A program made the position numbers and the translations under genes. From an uncultured Lachnospiraceae bacterium (GTDB lineage Bacteria; Bacillota; Clostridia; Lachnospirales; Lachnospiraceae), in contig CACZBK010000002.1 in NCBI GenBank assembly GCA_902779395.1, positions 62,001 through 126,000 on the forward strand: a stretch of 64,000 nucleotides of DNA, written 5' to 3'. How positions within the stretch are numbered: position 1 is the first letter of the stretch; each line of letters starts with the position of its first letter. The notes below the pieces were generated by a model. That model did no database searches. It had not been told where the DNA came from and worked only from the letters and a program-made list of their open reading frames with translations. Positions 9,340-17,191 of this stretch are shown piece after piece.

Positions 9340-10125
9340 TTAGTCCTCCTCCTTCCTGCCGCCTAAGTATGCTTCGATGACCTGGGGATCATTCTGTATC
9401 TGAGCGGGAGTACCTTCGGCGATTATCTTTCCGAAGTTTACCACAACGATATTTTCACAGATACCCATTACCAGGTTCATATCATGCTCGATAAGCATAA
9501 CGGCTATCTTAAATTCATCACGTATCTTTTTGATGTTGTTCATAAGCTCTTCCGTTTCAGAAGGGTTCATGCCGGCTGCAGGCTCGTCCAGGAGCAGAAG
9601 CTTGGGCTGTGTAGCCAGAGCACGCACTATCTCAAGACGGCGCTGGGCACCGTAAGGCAGGCTGTCGGCACGCACATCGGCCTCATCAGCCATACCGAAT
9701 ATATCCAGAAGCTTAAGCGCTTCCTCATGTGCACGTTTTTCTTCCTTCCAGAAGGAAGGCAGACGGAAAATACCCGAGAACATACCGTATTTGATATGAT
9801 CATGCAGACCTATCTTAACATTCTCTTCAACCGTAAGCTGGTCGAAAAGACGGATGTTCTGGAAGGTCCTGGCGATACCCGCATGATTTACCTGTACGGG
9901 GCTCATGCTGCGGGTATCCTTACCGTCTAAAAGTATTGTCCCGCGGCTGGGCTGGTAAACCTTTGTGAGGAGGTTGAATATCGTGGTCTTTCCCGCACCG
10001 TTAGGTCCTATGAGGCCCTTTATCTCGGTGGGTGCGATACTGATATTGAACTCATCAACAGCGGTAAGTCCGCCGAAATCTATTCCCAGATGCGAAGTCT
10101 GAAGAACGGCTTTCTGATCACTCAT
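9340..10125 (-). CDS. livG: Branched-chain amino-acid ABC transporter ATPase LivG
   Basis: Second ATPase of the liv importer (261 aa). It shows Walker A GPNGAGKTT, signature LPYGAQRRLEIVRAL (LivG lacks the usual LSGGQ and uses this form), Walker B LLLLDEPAAGMNPSE and H-loop LIEHDM. It overlaps the end of livM by 8 nt, pointing to translational coupling. It acts with LivF to energise uptake of branched-chain amino acids. Confidence 0.95.
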   Translation of the reverse strand: MSDQKAVLQTSHLGIDFGGLTAVDEFNISIAPTEIKGLIGPNGAGKTTIFNLLTKVYQPSRGTILLDGKDTRSMSPVQVNHAGIARTFQNIRLFDQLTVEENVKIGLHDHIKYGMFSGIFRLPSFWKEEKRAHEEALKLLDIFGMADEADVRADSLPYGAQRRLEIVRALATQPKLLLLDEPAAGMNPSETEELMNNIKKIRDEFKIAVMLIEHDMNLVMGICENIVVVNFGKIIAEGTPAQIQNDPQVIEAYLGGRKEED

Positions 10126-11179
10126 CTTTTGCGCCCTCCTTCTTTGACTTCTTTTTAATACCGTTTACAAAAGCACGTACCTTCTCATTATTGGTCGCGA
10201 TCATAACGATGATCAGCACTATCGCATATATAAGCATACGGTAATCGGCGAATTTACGAAGAAGCTCGGGCAGGATGGTAAGCAGGGCTGCCGCTATGAT
10301 GGAGCCCGTCATGTTCCCGATGCCGCCCAGAACCACGAATACCAGCACCAGTATGGAAGTATTGAAATCGAACTTCTTGGGTGCGATGGTAGAATAATTG
10401 AGCGCATATAACGCACCTGCCGCACCTGCGATGGCTGCGGAGGTCACAAAAGCGATAAGCTTGTGCTTGGTAACTGGAACGCCTGAAGCCTCTGCCGCGA
10501 TACGGTTATCACGGATAGCCATGATGGCAAGACCTGTGCGGCTGTTGACCAGATTCTGTATTATCACCAGCACTACTATCAGAAGGATAGTCCCTGCCAT
10601 AAAGGTCGAAAGCTTGGTAACGCCCGTAGCGCCCATGGGACCGTTGATCAGTATCTTTCCGTCGGCTGCCAGATTAAGTGATGCGGTATCTTTAAATGAC
10701 ATATGGATACCAGCGCCGTCAACGCCCACATAGAGGCAGTTCAGTACATTTTTTATTATCTCTCCGAATGCAAGAGTCACTATAGCCAGATAGTCGCCGT
10801 TAAGACGGAGCACGGGTATACCGATGATCACACCTGCGATACCTGCTAAAAGCGCACCCACCAGGATCGCGCACAGAAGCCTTAAGCCGGTACCCGGTAT
10901 GCTGTCCGCAAGAGACATGGAAACCACCACGCCTGAAAACGCACCTACCGACATAAATCCCGCATGTCCGAGGCTCAGTTCACCGGAGATACCCACCACC
11001 AGATTAAGCGCGAGCGCCATTATGACATAAGAAACGATGGGGATAAGCTGACCTTTTAAGCTGTTGGTAAGATGACCGCTCATGGCCACCACCTGGATAA
11101 TGAAATAGAATGCTATGACTATCCCGTAATTAAGGAAGGATATCTTTGTATGCTTTTTTATCTTCTTAAAAAGCTCCAT
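10118..11179 (-). CDS. livM: Branched-chain amino-acid ABC transporter permease LivM
   Basis: Polytopic membrane subunit (353 aa) with about eight to ten hydrophobic segments. It has the LivM/LivH family motif SLGHAGFMSVGAFSG and the EAA-like coupling loop (AIRDNRIAAEASGVPVTKHKLIAF). A basic C-terminus (KKKSKKEGAKDE) stays in the cytoplasm. It forms the channel with LivH. It starts 15 nt downstream of livH. Confidence 0.95.
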   Translation of the reverse strand: MELFKKIKKHTKISFLNYGIVIAFYFIIQVVAMSGHLTNSLKGQLIPIVSYVIMALALNLVVGISGELSLGHAGFMSVGAFSGVVVSMSLADSIPGTGLRLLCAILVGALLAGIAGVIIGIPVLRLNGDYLAIVTLAFGEIIKNVLNCLYVGVDGAGIHMSFKDTASLNLAADGKILINGPMGATGVTKLSTFMAGTILLIVVLVIIQNLVNSRTGLAIMAIRDNRIAAEASGVPVTKHKLIAFVTSAAIAGAAGALYALNYSTIAPKKFDFNTSILVLVFVVLGGIGNMTGSIIAAALLTILPELLRKFADYRMLIYAIVLIIVMIATNNEKVRAFVNGIKKKSKKEGAKDE

Positions 11180-11194
11180 CTGCCGTATCCCCCC

Positions 11195-12067
11195 TTAAAC
11201 CTTTTCCCTGATCTTGTGACCCAGAAGGCCGGTGGGCTTAACAAGCAGCACGATTATCAGCACAGCGAACACTATGGCATCCGATAACTGTGTGGAAACA
11301 TAAGCCTTGCCGAAGATCTCGATCACGCCCAGAAGGACACCGCCCAGCATTGCGCCGGGGATGGAACCTATGCCGCCGAATACGGCTGCGGTAAATGCCT
11401 TGATACCGGGCATTGCACCGGTGGTAGGCATAAGAGTGGGATATGCACTGCACAGCAGCACTCCCGCTATAGCCGCAAGACCGGAGCCTATGGCAAAGGT
11501 CATTGATATCGTACGGTTTACATTGATACCCATAAGAGTAGCTGCGCCCTTATCCTCGGATACGGCACGCATGGCCTTTCCCATCTTGGTCCTTGATGTA
11601 AAGAGGGTAAGCGCGATCATTATGACTATATTCGCAAGCACCGTGATGACTGTTACGGGTGCTATCTGGGTACCTCCCAGCTGGATCGCCGGCAGGTTTG
11701 CAAATACATTGGGGAATACTTTCGTATTTGAAGTCCAGATCAGCAATGCTGCATTCTGAAGAAAATAGGAAACACCGATCGCAGTGATAAGCACCGCCAA
11801 AGATGTGGCATTACGAAGAGGCTTATATGCCAGGCCTTCTATCACGATACCAAGTATCGTACAGACCACTACCGAAGCTAAAACCGCCAGTATGGGCGGC
11901 CAGCCAAGGTATGATATGGAACAGAAAGCAACGTATCCGCCCACCATGATGACATCACCATGGGCGAAGTTAAGCATCTTCGCAATACCATATACCATGG
12001 TATATCCAAGCGCTATTATCGCGTATACACTTCCTAAACTTATGCCGTTGATAAGATTGGCTAACAT
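11195..12067 (-). CDS. livH: Branched-chain amino-acid ABC transporter permease LivH
   Basis: Membrane subunit (290 aa) of the liv channel. The start is taken at the ATG at 12067 (MLANLINGISLGSVYAIIALGYTMVYG), the canonical LivH N-terminus, because an AAAGGAAATC ribosome site lies just upstream; longer in-frame starts have none. The family motifs LNFAHGDVIMVGGY and the coupling loop MRAVSEDKGAATLMGINVNR are visible. It follows livJ by about 120 nt, and that gap holds a dispersed double-hairpin repeat. Confidence 0.95.
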   Translation of the reverse strand: MLANLINGISLGSVYAIIALGYTMVYGIAKMLNFAHGDVIMVGGYVAFCSISYLGWPPILAVLASVVVCTILGIVIEGLAYKPLRNATSLAVLITAIGVSYFLQNAALLIWTSNTKVFPNVFANLPAIQLGGTQIAPVTVITVLANIVIMIALTLFTSRTKMGKAMRAVSEDKGAATLMGINVNRTISMTFAIGSGLAAIAGVLLCSAYPTLMPTTGAMPGIKAFTAAVFGGIGSIPGAMLGGVLLGVIEIFGKAYVSTQLSDAIVFAVLIIVLLVKPTGLLGHKIREKV

Positions 12068-12127
12068 TGAATGATTTCCTTTTGTATATAAGACCGAAGC
12101 TTCTTTTTGTCCGTTTTTCACTCATCC

Positions 12128-12163
12128 GGCCGCTTCGCGGCCACCTTCCCCCGAAGGGGAAGG
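12128..12163. repeat. Dispersed double-hairpin repeat between livJ and livH
   Basis: Two adjacent palindromes, GGCCGCTTCGCGGCC (12128-12142) and CCTTCCCCCGAAGGGGAAGG (12144-12163), framed by CTCATCC and CTT. This combination resembles an extragenic repeat I recall as common in gut Clostridia genomes. Lying after the binding-protein gene, it may stabilise livJ mRNA or reduce read-through into livH, so that more binding protein is made than permease. Confidence 0.75.
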
Positions 12164-12187
12164 CTTAAAGCAAAGCATAGATTTAAA

Positions 12188-13504
12188 TTAAAGACCTACA
12201 TAAACACCATCTTTGATAACAACAGCCTTGGGAGCCTTGTTAACCTCGCCGTTCTTGGTCCATACCATGTCGCTTCCGGTAACACCGTCGTAAGAGAAGT
12301 TAGGATCGGTGAATACCGAGATCAGTATCTTGCAGATCTCATCTGCACCCTTGCCGGTAACATCCAGATCACCGTTCTTGTCTGCATAATACTCAAGTGC
12401 ACGGTAGATAGCGTAAGGGCAGTCATAACCGTCTGCTGCGAACTGGTTGGGGGTCTCACCGTAATTACTGTTGTACTTGCTTACGAAATTCTTTGTAAGA
12501 TCATCTGTAGCATCTGCGGAGAAAGGTGTAAGAAGGATAACGCCCTCTGCAAGAGTGGTGTCAAAACCTTCCATGGTAAGGATACCGTCCATACCGTCCA
12601 CACCGAAGAACTTGGGTGTATAACCCATGTTGTTTGCCTGCTGAAGGATCAGTGATGCAGGCTGATAGTATATAGGCAGGAAGATAAGATCTGCACCTGC
12701 GCTCTGTGCCTCACCAAGCTGTACGGAGAAATCGTTAGCCGTATCATCGGTGAAGGTTGTGGTAGATACCACTTCAAGTCCCAGCTCTCCGGCCTTTGAA
12801 TTGAAGGTCTGGTAGATACCGGTTGAATATGCATCGGAGTTATTGTAGATGATGGCAACCTTTGTAGCCATGCTGTTATCTACGATATACTGTGCGGATG
12901 CAAGACCCTGGTTAGGATCGGTGAAGCATACCTGGAACATGTTATCCTTGCCGTTTACAACATCGGGTGATGAAGCAGAAGGTGTGAGCATGAACACTCC
13001 GTCTGCATTTGCCTCTGCACTTACTGCTACGCAGGGAGTTGTGGTAACGGTACCTGCGATAACCTGTACGTTCCAGTCCTTTAAGTTATTGTATGCATTA
13101 ACGGATTTCTCAGCATCGTGCTCATCATCCTGGGGATTGTAAGCGATCTGGAAATCAGAACTGATAGCGTTGATCTCGTCAACTGCGATCTGCTCACCGT
13201 TCTTTACTGCATTTCCGTAGATTGCTGCGCCGCCGGTAAGAGGTCCGATCATACCCAGATTAAGGGTACCGGTAAGCTTGCCGCCTGTGCTGGGCTGCTC
13301 CTCTGCACCTGCATCGGTGCTTCCTGCATCGGTAGTGCCTGCATCTGTGCTTCCTGCGTCGGTGGTACCTGCATCGGCAGTGCCTTCGCTTCCGTCGGAA
13401 GTACCGGTGGTAGCGGGTACATCAGCGGTTGCGTCTGTACAGCCTGCCATAAGGCCAACGCCCATTGTTGCTGCCAAAACCAGTGTTACGAGTTTCTTCT
13501 TCAT
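12188..13504 (-). CDS. livJ: Branched-chain amino-acid-binding lipoprotein
   Basis: Type I periplasmic-binding-fold receptor for branched-chain amino acids (438 aa), lipid-anchored outside the membrane. The start is the ATG at 13504 (MKKKLVTLVLAATMG), preceded by AAGGAGG. The signal peptide ends in lipobox LMAGC. A low-complexity linker of GSTDAGTTDA repeats follows, then the receptor domain beginning LNLGMIGPLTGGAAIYGNAVKNG and containing the ligand-loop TPSASSPDV. It is the first gene of the liv operon. Ligand specificity within Leu/Ile/Val and relatives is not determined by the sequence. Confidence 0.93.
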   Translation of the reverse strand: MKKKLVTLVLAATMGVGLMAGCTDATADVPATTGTSDGSEGTADAGTTDAGSTDAGTTDAGSTDAGAEEQPSTGGKLTGTLNLGMIGPLTGGAAIYGNAVKNGEQIAVDEINAISSDFQIAYNPQDDEHDAEKSVNAYNNLKDWNVQVIAGTVTTTPCVAVSAEANADGVFMLTPSASSPDVVNGKDNMFQVCFTDPNQGLASAQYIVDNSMATKVAIIYNNSDAYSTGIYQTFNSKAGELGLEVVSTTTFTDDTANDFSVQLGEAQSAGADLIFLPIYYQPASLILQQANNMGYTPKFFGVDGMDGILTMEGFDTTLAEGVILLTPFSADATDDLTKNFVSKYNSNYGETPNQFAADGYDCPYAIYRALEYYADKNGDLDVTGKGADEICKILISVFTDPNFSYDGVTGSDMVWTKNGEVNKAPKAVVIKDGVYVGL

Positions 13505-13552
13505 AATTTTTCCTCCTTGATACGCGGGTTTGATATCATGACCCGATGTCAT

Positions 13553-13597
13553 AAAAAAAGGGAGTTACAGGATCCGATGGCGAATCTCTGAAACCCC
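13553..13597 (-). terminator. Hairpin with T-run in the livJ upstream region
   Basis: On the minus strand a long imperfect stem (GGGGTTTCAG ... CTGTAACTCCC, inner GATTCG-CCAT-CGGATC) is followed by seven T, about 50 nt before the livJ ATG. It may be the terminator of the upstream kinase-like gene. Because a promoter-like pair lies upstream of it, it could instead be a transcription attenuator in the livJ leader. Confidence 0.7.
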
Positions 13598-13618
13598 GTT
13601 GTTCCCGCAATCTGATGT

Positions 13619-13647
13619 AGTCTAACACATAAGTACGGAAAATTCAA
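13619..13647 (-). promoter_or_regulatory. Possible sigma-A promoter for livJ
   Basis: Minus strand TTGAAT (-35, 13647-13642), 17-nt spacer, TAGACT (-10, 13624-13619). A transcript from here would run through the hairpin at 13553-13597 before reaching livJ. Confidence 0.45.
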
Positions 13648-13708
13648 GTTTTTTACTGTACAAAATCCCTTTTTAAACTGCAGACTTTTTAAACAATTTA
13701 CATAAGTT

Positions 13709-14344
13709 TCACAGAACATCTCCGAACTTCACCTTCAGGTAATCCACGACCACCTTTACGCACTGCTCATAGCTCAGCTCGCCTGTATTGAGGCACAGGT
13801 CGTAGTTATACGGACTCTCCCATTCCTTGCCGGTATGGTATTTATAATACGCCCTGCGGTACTTATCCATTTCTATGATATGCTTCTCCGCCTCCTTGCG
13901 GCTCATGTCAAGACGTTTCATCTCCGTCTGGATGCATTTCTCAAGAGGCGCGTAAACAAAGATGCTCACCACATGAGGAAAATCCCTGAGAACATAATCC
14001 GCAGCCCTGCCTATACATACAAAGCTCTCCCGCTCCGCCAGCTCCTTTAGCACCTTGGCCTGGAAGGCGAAAAGATTGTCGTTTTTGGTATAATCCGGGC
14101 TTTCCGGGGGGATTATCTCACCGTTGTATACCTTTTTGGTAACAGAATAGAGCAGACTCTTCTTCATGGTCTCATCAGCCTTTGCGAAGAGCTCCTCGCT
14201 TATACCGCTGTCATCACTGGCCATGCGGAGGATCTTTTTGTCATAAAAGCCTATGCCGTATTCTTCGGCCAGCATCTTTCCTATAATAGTGGCACCGCTG
14301 CCGCAGGTGCGGGTTAAAGCCAGTACGAATTTATCATCTGCCAT
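13709..14344 (-). CDS. Cytidylate kinase-like family protein
   Basis: P-loop nucleotide kinase-like protein (211 aa) of the family annotated as cytidylate kinase-like. The N-terminus reads VLALTRTCGSGATIIGKMLAEEYGIGFYDKK. The P-loop region is RTCGSGATIIG, a family variant rather than a standard GxxGxGKS/T, followed by FYDKKIL. An ADYVLRD motif and an R-rich lid (EMKRLDMSRKEAEKHIIEMDKYRR) are also present. The start at 14344 is chosen because GGAGG is 8 nt upstream; the GTG at 14353 would overlap that site. The true substrate of these short paralogues is not established, and the housekeeping Cmk is probably elsewhere. It follows rsgI with a terminator-like hairpin between. Confidence 0.75.
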   Translation of the reverse strand: MADDKFVLALTRTCGSGATIIGKMLAEEYGIGFYDKKILRMASDDSGISEELFAKADETMKKSLLYSVTKKVYNGEIIPPESPDYTKNDNLFAFQAKVLKELAERESFVCIGRAADYVLRDFPHVVSIFVYAPLEKCIQTEMKRLDMSRKEAEKHIIEMDKYRRAYYKYHTGKEWESPYNYDLCLNTGELSYEQCVKVVVDYLKVKFGDVL

Positions 14345-14369
14345 GTTTTTCACCTCCGAAATTTATAAG

Positions 14370-14401
14370 AAGGGCTCCGTCTTAAGACAGACGGACCCCT
14401 T
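14370..14401 (-). terminator. Hairpin terminator after rsgI
   Basis: Minus-strand stem AAGGGGTCCGTCT / AGACGGAGCCCTT, with a short loop and followed by CTTATAAATTT. It ends the sigI-rsgI unit; the T-run is poor, so termination may be partial. Confidence 0.6.
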
Positions 14402-14412
14402 CATGAATTCTG

Positions 14413-15753
14413 TTACTGTACTTTGTTATCCGATGCTCCGACCGGTGCCTCTGTAGGTGTAGGCTCTGCCGGCTCCGTAGGTGTGGGAGGCGCCTCTGTA
14501 GGTGTGGGCGTTTCCGTAGGTATCGGAGTAGGCGTAGGGGTCGGTGTAGGTGTTGCCGTAGGCAGCGGTGTAGGTGTAGGCGTTGCCGTAGGTCCTGTTG
14601 CCGGCTTGGGCGTAGGTGTTGCCGTAGGTGCCTGTGTAGGCGTTGCCGTAGGTCCTGTTGCCGGTTTGGGCGTAGGCGTTGCAGTGGGCTTAGGCGTAGG
14701 TGTTGCCGTAGGTCCCGTTGCCGGCTTGGGCGTAGGTGTTGCCGTAGGCTTCACTGTAGGCGTTGCCGTAGGAGGCAGTGTGGGTGTTCCGGTCGCGCCG
14801 TCGCCATCTGCTGCTTTTGTAGGATCAGCCCCCTTAGTAGGAGTAACATCACCACCGTTTATGTCCGCATCATTATCCGACGGAGTGGGTGTTGCTTTCT
14901 TAGTCGGTTTTGCAGCTTCCTGTGTAGGTGTAGCGGAAGCCACCGCTTCTGTAGCAGTGGGGGTACTCTCCGGCTCCTGCACATGCTCGGAAGGCTTATT
15001 ATTCTCAGCCTGCTCTGCGGCCTTTGCTGCTGCCGCTTCTTCAGCTGATACCTTTTTAAGAGAAGTCCCTTCTATCAGTTCCTTAACAGAGCTTTCCGGG
15101 GACTTTGCACTGCTGCCGTTTTCATCGGCAGCCTTCTTAGATACCTCGTAACGTCCGGTACTTACTCCCTGTTCTTTCGCTTCCTTACGCTCCGACATGG
15201 TGGATTCCACCACAAATACTTCTATGTCTTCCTCGCTTGCTACTGTTTCCGCTGCCTGCTTAAGATCCTTCCTTACAAGGACATCATCAGACACAACGGA
15301 TACCAGCATCACATTGTCTTTTTCCTCTCCGAGGAAACCAGCCTTATAAAGCTCAGCCTTTGTGCTTTCCAGCGCAGCCCCCAGATCCTCACCTTTGATA
15401 CCGCTGTCCTGAAGGTTTTTAGCTATGGCTTTCGCATCGTCATTAAGCGCGGTCACATGCAATACCCTGCATTTTTTGTTTATCGCATATTCCAGAGAGG
15501 GGTTAACATCTACAGTAACATAAGCACTTTCTTTAAGATTGCGTCTGTAAGTGATACCGGCACCGAAAAACAGCAGAAGAAACGCCGCTGCCGCAGTCAT
15601 TATGCGGAAAGCGCCGCTGAACTTTATGATCTTCCGGGGCATCTCTATCTCCTGTCCCGGCTTATATCCATTGTCACGGATACGTTCTATGCTGCCGCCC
15701 TTAACGAGCACAGCCGCATAGCCGTCCCTGATCTCCATTACTACCGCTTTCAT
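14413..15753 (-). CDS. rsgI: RsgI-like transmembrane anti-sigma-I factor
   Basis: Membrane anti-sigma factor for the adjacent SigI (446 aa). Residues ~1-45 form the cytoplasmic RsgI N-terminal domain (MKAVVMEIRDGYAAVLVKGG). One transmembrane helix spans ~48-68. The extracellular juxtamembrane domain contains VTVDVNPSLEYAINKKCRVL; the Asn84-Pro85 bond corresponds to the autoproteolysis site described for RsgI proteins. From about residue 230 the protein is Glu/Lys/Ala-rich and then a long Thr/Pro repeat (TPTPKPTATPT) ending GASDNKVQ. No carbohydrate-binding or other sensor domain is recognisable at the C-terminus, unlike many clostridial RsgIs. It starts 5 nt after sigI with AAGGAATA as ribosome site. 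Confidence 0.88.
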   Translation of the reverse strand: MKAVVMEIRDGYAAVLVKGGSIERIRDNGYKPGQEIEMPRKIIKFSGAFRIMTAAAAFLLLFFGAGITYRRNLKESAYVTVDVNPSLEYAINKKCRVLHVTALNDDAKAIAKNLQDSGIKGEDLGAALESTKAELYKAGFLGEEKDNVMLVSVVSDDVLVRKDLKQAAETVASEEDIEVFVVESTMSERKEAKEQGVSTGRYEVSKKAADENGSSAKSPESSVKELIEGTSLKKVSAEEAAAAKAAEQAENNKPSEHVQEPESTPTATEAVASATPTQEAAKPTKKATPTPSDNDADINGGDVTPTKGADPTKAADGDGATGTPTLPPTATPTVKPTATPTPKPATGPTATPTPKPTATPTPKPATGPTATPTQAPTATPTPKPATGPTATPTPTPLPTATPTPTPTPTPIPTETPTPTEAPPTPTEPAEPTPTEAPVGASDNKVQ

Positions 15754-15758
15754 CGTAA

Positions 15759-16481
15759 TTATTCCTTTAAATACTCCCTCAGAAGAGGGAAATCACCCTT
15801 CATCATTTCCGCAACCGCTATGATATAGCGTCTGTGGCGATCAATGAGCTTCCGCGACAGGCCCGATTTGTCGCAGAGCTCTCTGATCGGCAGGTTTCGC
15901 CCCCTCTGCATATTCTCAAAAAGCATTTCTTTTTCAAGAAGGAGCTTTACTGCGAGTTTGCAGGCTTCCCTGGTCTTCCGTGATTTTGGTGAACAATCCG
16001 CCAGATCATAAAACGAAAAACCATATCCGCCCAGAATGGACTGGATCGCTTCGATCTCGTCCTGCAGAGGTGTGCTGCCTGCCGTTTCGCGGCTTTCCAT
16101 TCCTCCGCCGTGCTTTATCCTGCCAGCGATCCGCTCATCGCCGTCTTCCTCTTCATCATCCAAAAATTCACCGGACAACACCGAGGGCCCGACAGGTATC
16201 TCTACCTCATGAGCGATCCGCCGCCTTTCTTCATCCATCAGCCTTCGTTTGATCACTATGCCGGCAAAGCTTCCGAATTCTCCTTTTGCAGGGTCATAAC
16301 CCCTGACCGCTTCATGAAAAGCGATCAGCGCAACGGACCATTCATCATCTGTGTCGCGCACGAACCTCCTCAGGCTTTTGGATGCGCAGCCCAATATAAA
16401 ACTTTTATTGTCATTGACAAAGCGTTCGAAGACCTGTTCGTCATCCTTCGCACGCAGTGCCTGTATGGAAAAATCATCCAT
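15759..16481 (-). CDS. sigI: RNA polymerase sigma factor SigI
   Basis: Alternative sigma factor of the SigI family (240 aa), used in Firmicutes for heat and envelope or polysaccharide responses and held inactive by RsgI. The region-2 signature is clear: RAKDDEQVFERFVNDNKSFILGCASKSLRRFVRDTDDEWSVALIAF. The C-terminal part (NLPIRELCDKSGLSRKLIDRHRRYIIAVAEM) is the helix-turn-helix-like DNA-binding domain. The start at 16481 (MDDFSIQAL) fits family length; its ribosome site AAAGGATT is distant, so a slightly different start is possible. It forms a two-gene unit with rsgI. Confidence 0.9.
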   Translation of the reverse strand: MDDFSIQALRAKDDEQVFERFVNDNKSFILGCASKSLRRFVRDTDDEWSVALIAFHEAVRGYDPAKGEFGSFAGIVIKRRLMDEERRRIAHEVEIPVGPSVLSGEFLDDEEEDGDERIAGRIKHGGGMESRETAGSTPLQDEIEAIQSILGGYGFSFYDLADCSPKSRKTREACKLAVKLLLEKEMLFENMQRGRNLPIRELCDKSGLSRKLIDRHRRYIIAVAEMMKGDFPLLREYLKE

Positions 16482-16539
16482 TCGTTCAGAGCCAATCCTT
16501 TGAGTATCTTCTTTTTCGAAATTTAACGATTTTCCCAAT

Positions 16540-16568
16540 ATTATAATATGACAGGAACTTTTTGTAAA
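16540..16568 (-). promoter_or_regulatory. Probable sigma-A promoter of sigI-rsgI
   Basis: Minus strand TTTACA (16568-16563), 17-nt spacer, TATAAT (16545-16540), about 60 nt upstream of the sigI ATG. No convincing SigI-type promoter was recognised here by eye. Confidence 0.65.
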
Positions 16569-16604
16569 TCCATGCCCTGTGTTTATATATTCGAAAAAGA
16601 GCAC

Positions 16605-16645
16605 AAAAAAAACGGGGTAGGAAAAATATTTTTTTCCTGCCCCGT
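16605..16645 (-). terminator. Intrinsic terminator of fliW
   Basis: Minus strand ACGGGGCAGGAAAAA / TTTTTCCTACCCCGT hairpin followed by eight T, directly after the fliW stop and before the sigI promoter. It separates the two transcription units. Confidence 0.9.
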
Positions 16646-16659
16646 ATATTTCTTTGATC

Positions 16660-17112
16660 TTATGCCTTTTTAGCCTTCAGGTATTCATAAATAGGTGCTC
16701 TGGAACTGAGTTCCTCATTTGCAGCCACAACCTGGACGCCCTTATTGGTATCTGTATTGATGATGATGGGCGATTTCATGTTTGCCGTCATTTCCTCGAT
16801 CTTTTCGGGAATATTCACGGTGACCAGGACCATGATATTATCCTCTTTTATATCCCCTATAGCTGCTATATCCTTTTCATCAATGGCAGGATCATAGATA
16901 TCTGCAAGAGCCAGAGGGCTCGCAACCGTGATGGCTACATCCTTGTCATCCAACGACTGCAGATACAAAAGCGAAGGGATGCCCTTTTCTTCATCATGGA
17001 TGAGGATGTAATCCTTAAGCTCCGGAAAACCGGGAAGACCGTCTTCAAAACGTATCTTCTTGCTCTCATCCACCCCGACAGTACCGAATTTGAAAGTGTC
17101 AATCTGTGCCAT
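16660..17112 (-). CDS. fliW: Flagellar assembly factor FliW
   Basis: FliW (150 aa) binds flagellin and the RNA-binding protein CsrA, linking flagellin secretion to hag translation. The family pattern is visible: FGTVGVDESKKIRFEDGLPGFPELKDYILIHDEE, then PSLLYLQSLDD, AITVASPLAL and a C-terminal NEELSSRAPIYEYL. AGGAGG lies upstream of the ATG. No other flagellar gene or csrA is nearby, so it is a solitary member here, bounded by its own promoter and terminator. Confidence 0.95.
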   Translation of the reverse strand: MAQIDTFKFGTVGVDESKKIRFEDGLPGFPELKDYILIHDEEKGIPSLLYLQSLDDKDVAITVASPLALADIYDPAIDEKDIAAIGDIKEDNIMVLVTVNIPEKIEEMTANMKSPIIINTDTNKGVQVVAANEELSSRAPIYEYLKAKKA

Positions 17113-17160
17113 GATACCTTACCTCCTGTCATTATATAGTTTTTTGTTACCCTGAGTCCG

Positions 17161-17189
17161 ATTATATCACGATAAAATAAAAATGTACA
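17161..17189 (-). promoter_or_regulatory. Probable sigma-A promoter of fliW
   Basis: Minus strand TGTACA (17189-17184), 17-nt spacer, TATAAT (17166-17161), about 50 nt before the fliW ATG. A second TATAAT-like hexamer closer to the gene has no matching -35. Confidence 0.55.
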
Positions 17190-17191
17190 GA

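Noticed and set aside
12068..12121. Longer N-terminus of LivH
   Set aside because: The extension (MKNGQKEASVLYTKGNHS) lacks a ribosome site and precedes the canonical family start.
13505..13650. T-box or leucine leader-peptide attenuator before livJ
   Set aside because: The leader is too short and lacks the T-box AGGGTGG-type motif and any Leu-codon-rich small ORF; only the plain hairpin is supported.
14500..14780. Periodic repeats resembling a CRISPR array
   Set aside because: Units are tandem, in frame with rsgI and lack unique spacers; no cas genes.
14423..15151. Gly/Val-rich 242-aa ORF antisense to rsgI
   Set aside because: It is the reverse reading of the Thr/Pro repeat; repetitive DNA keeps the antisense frame open.
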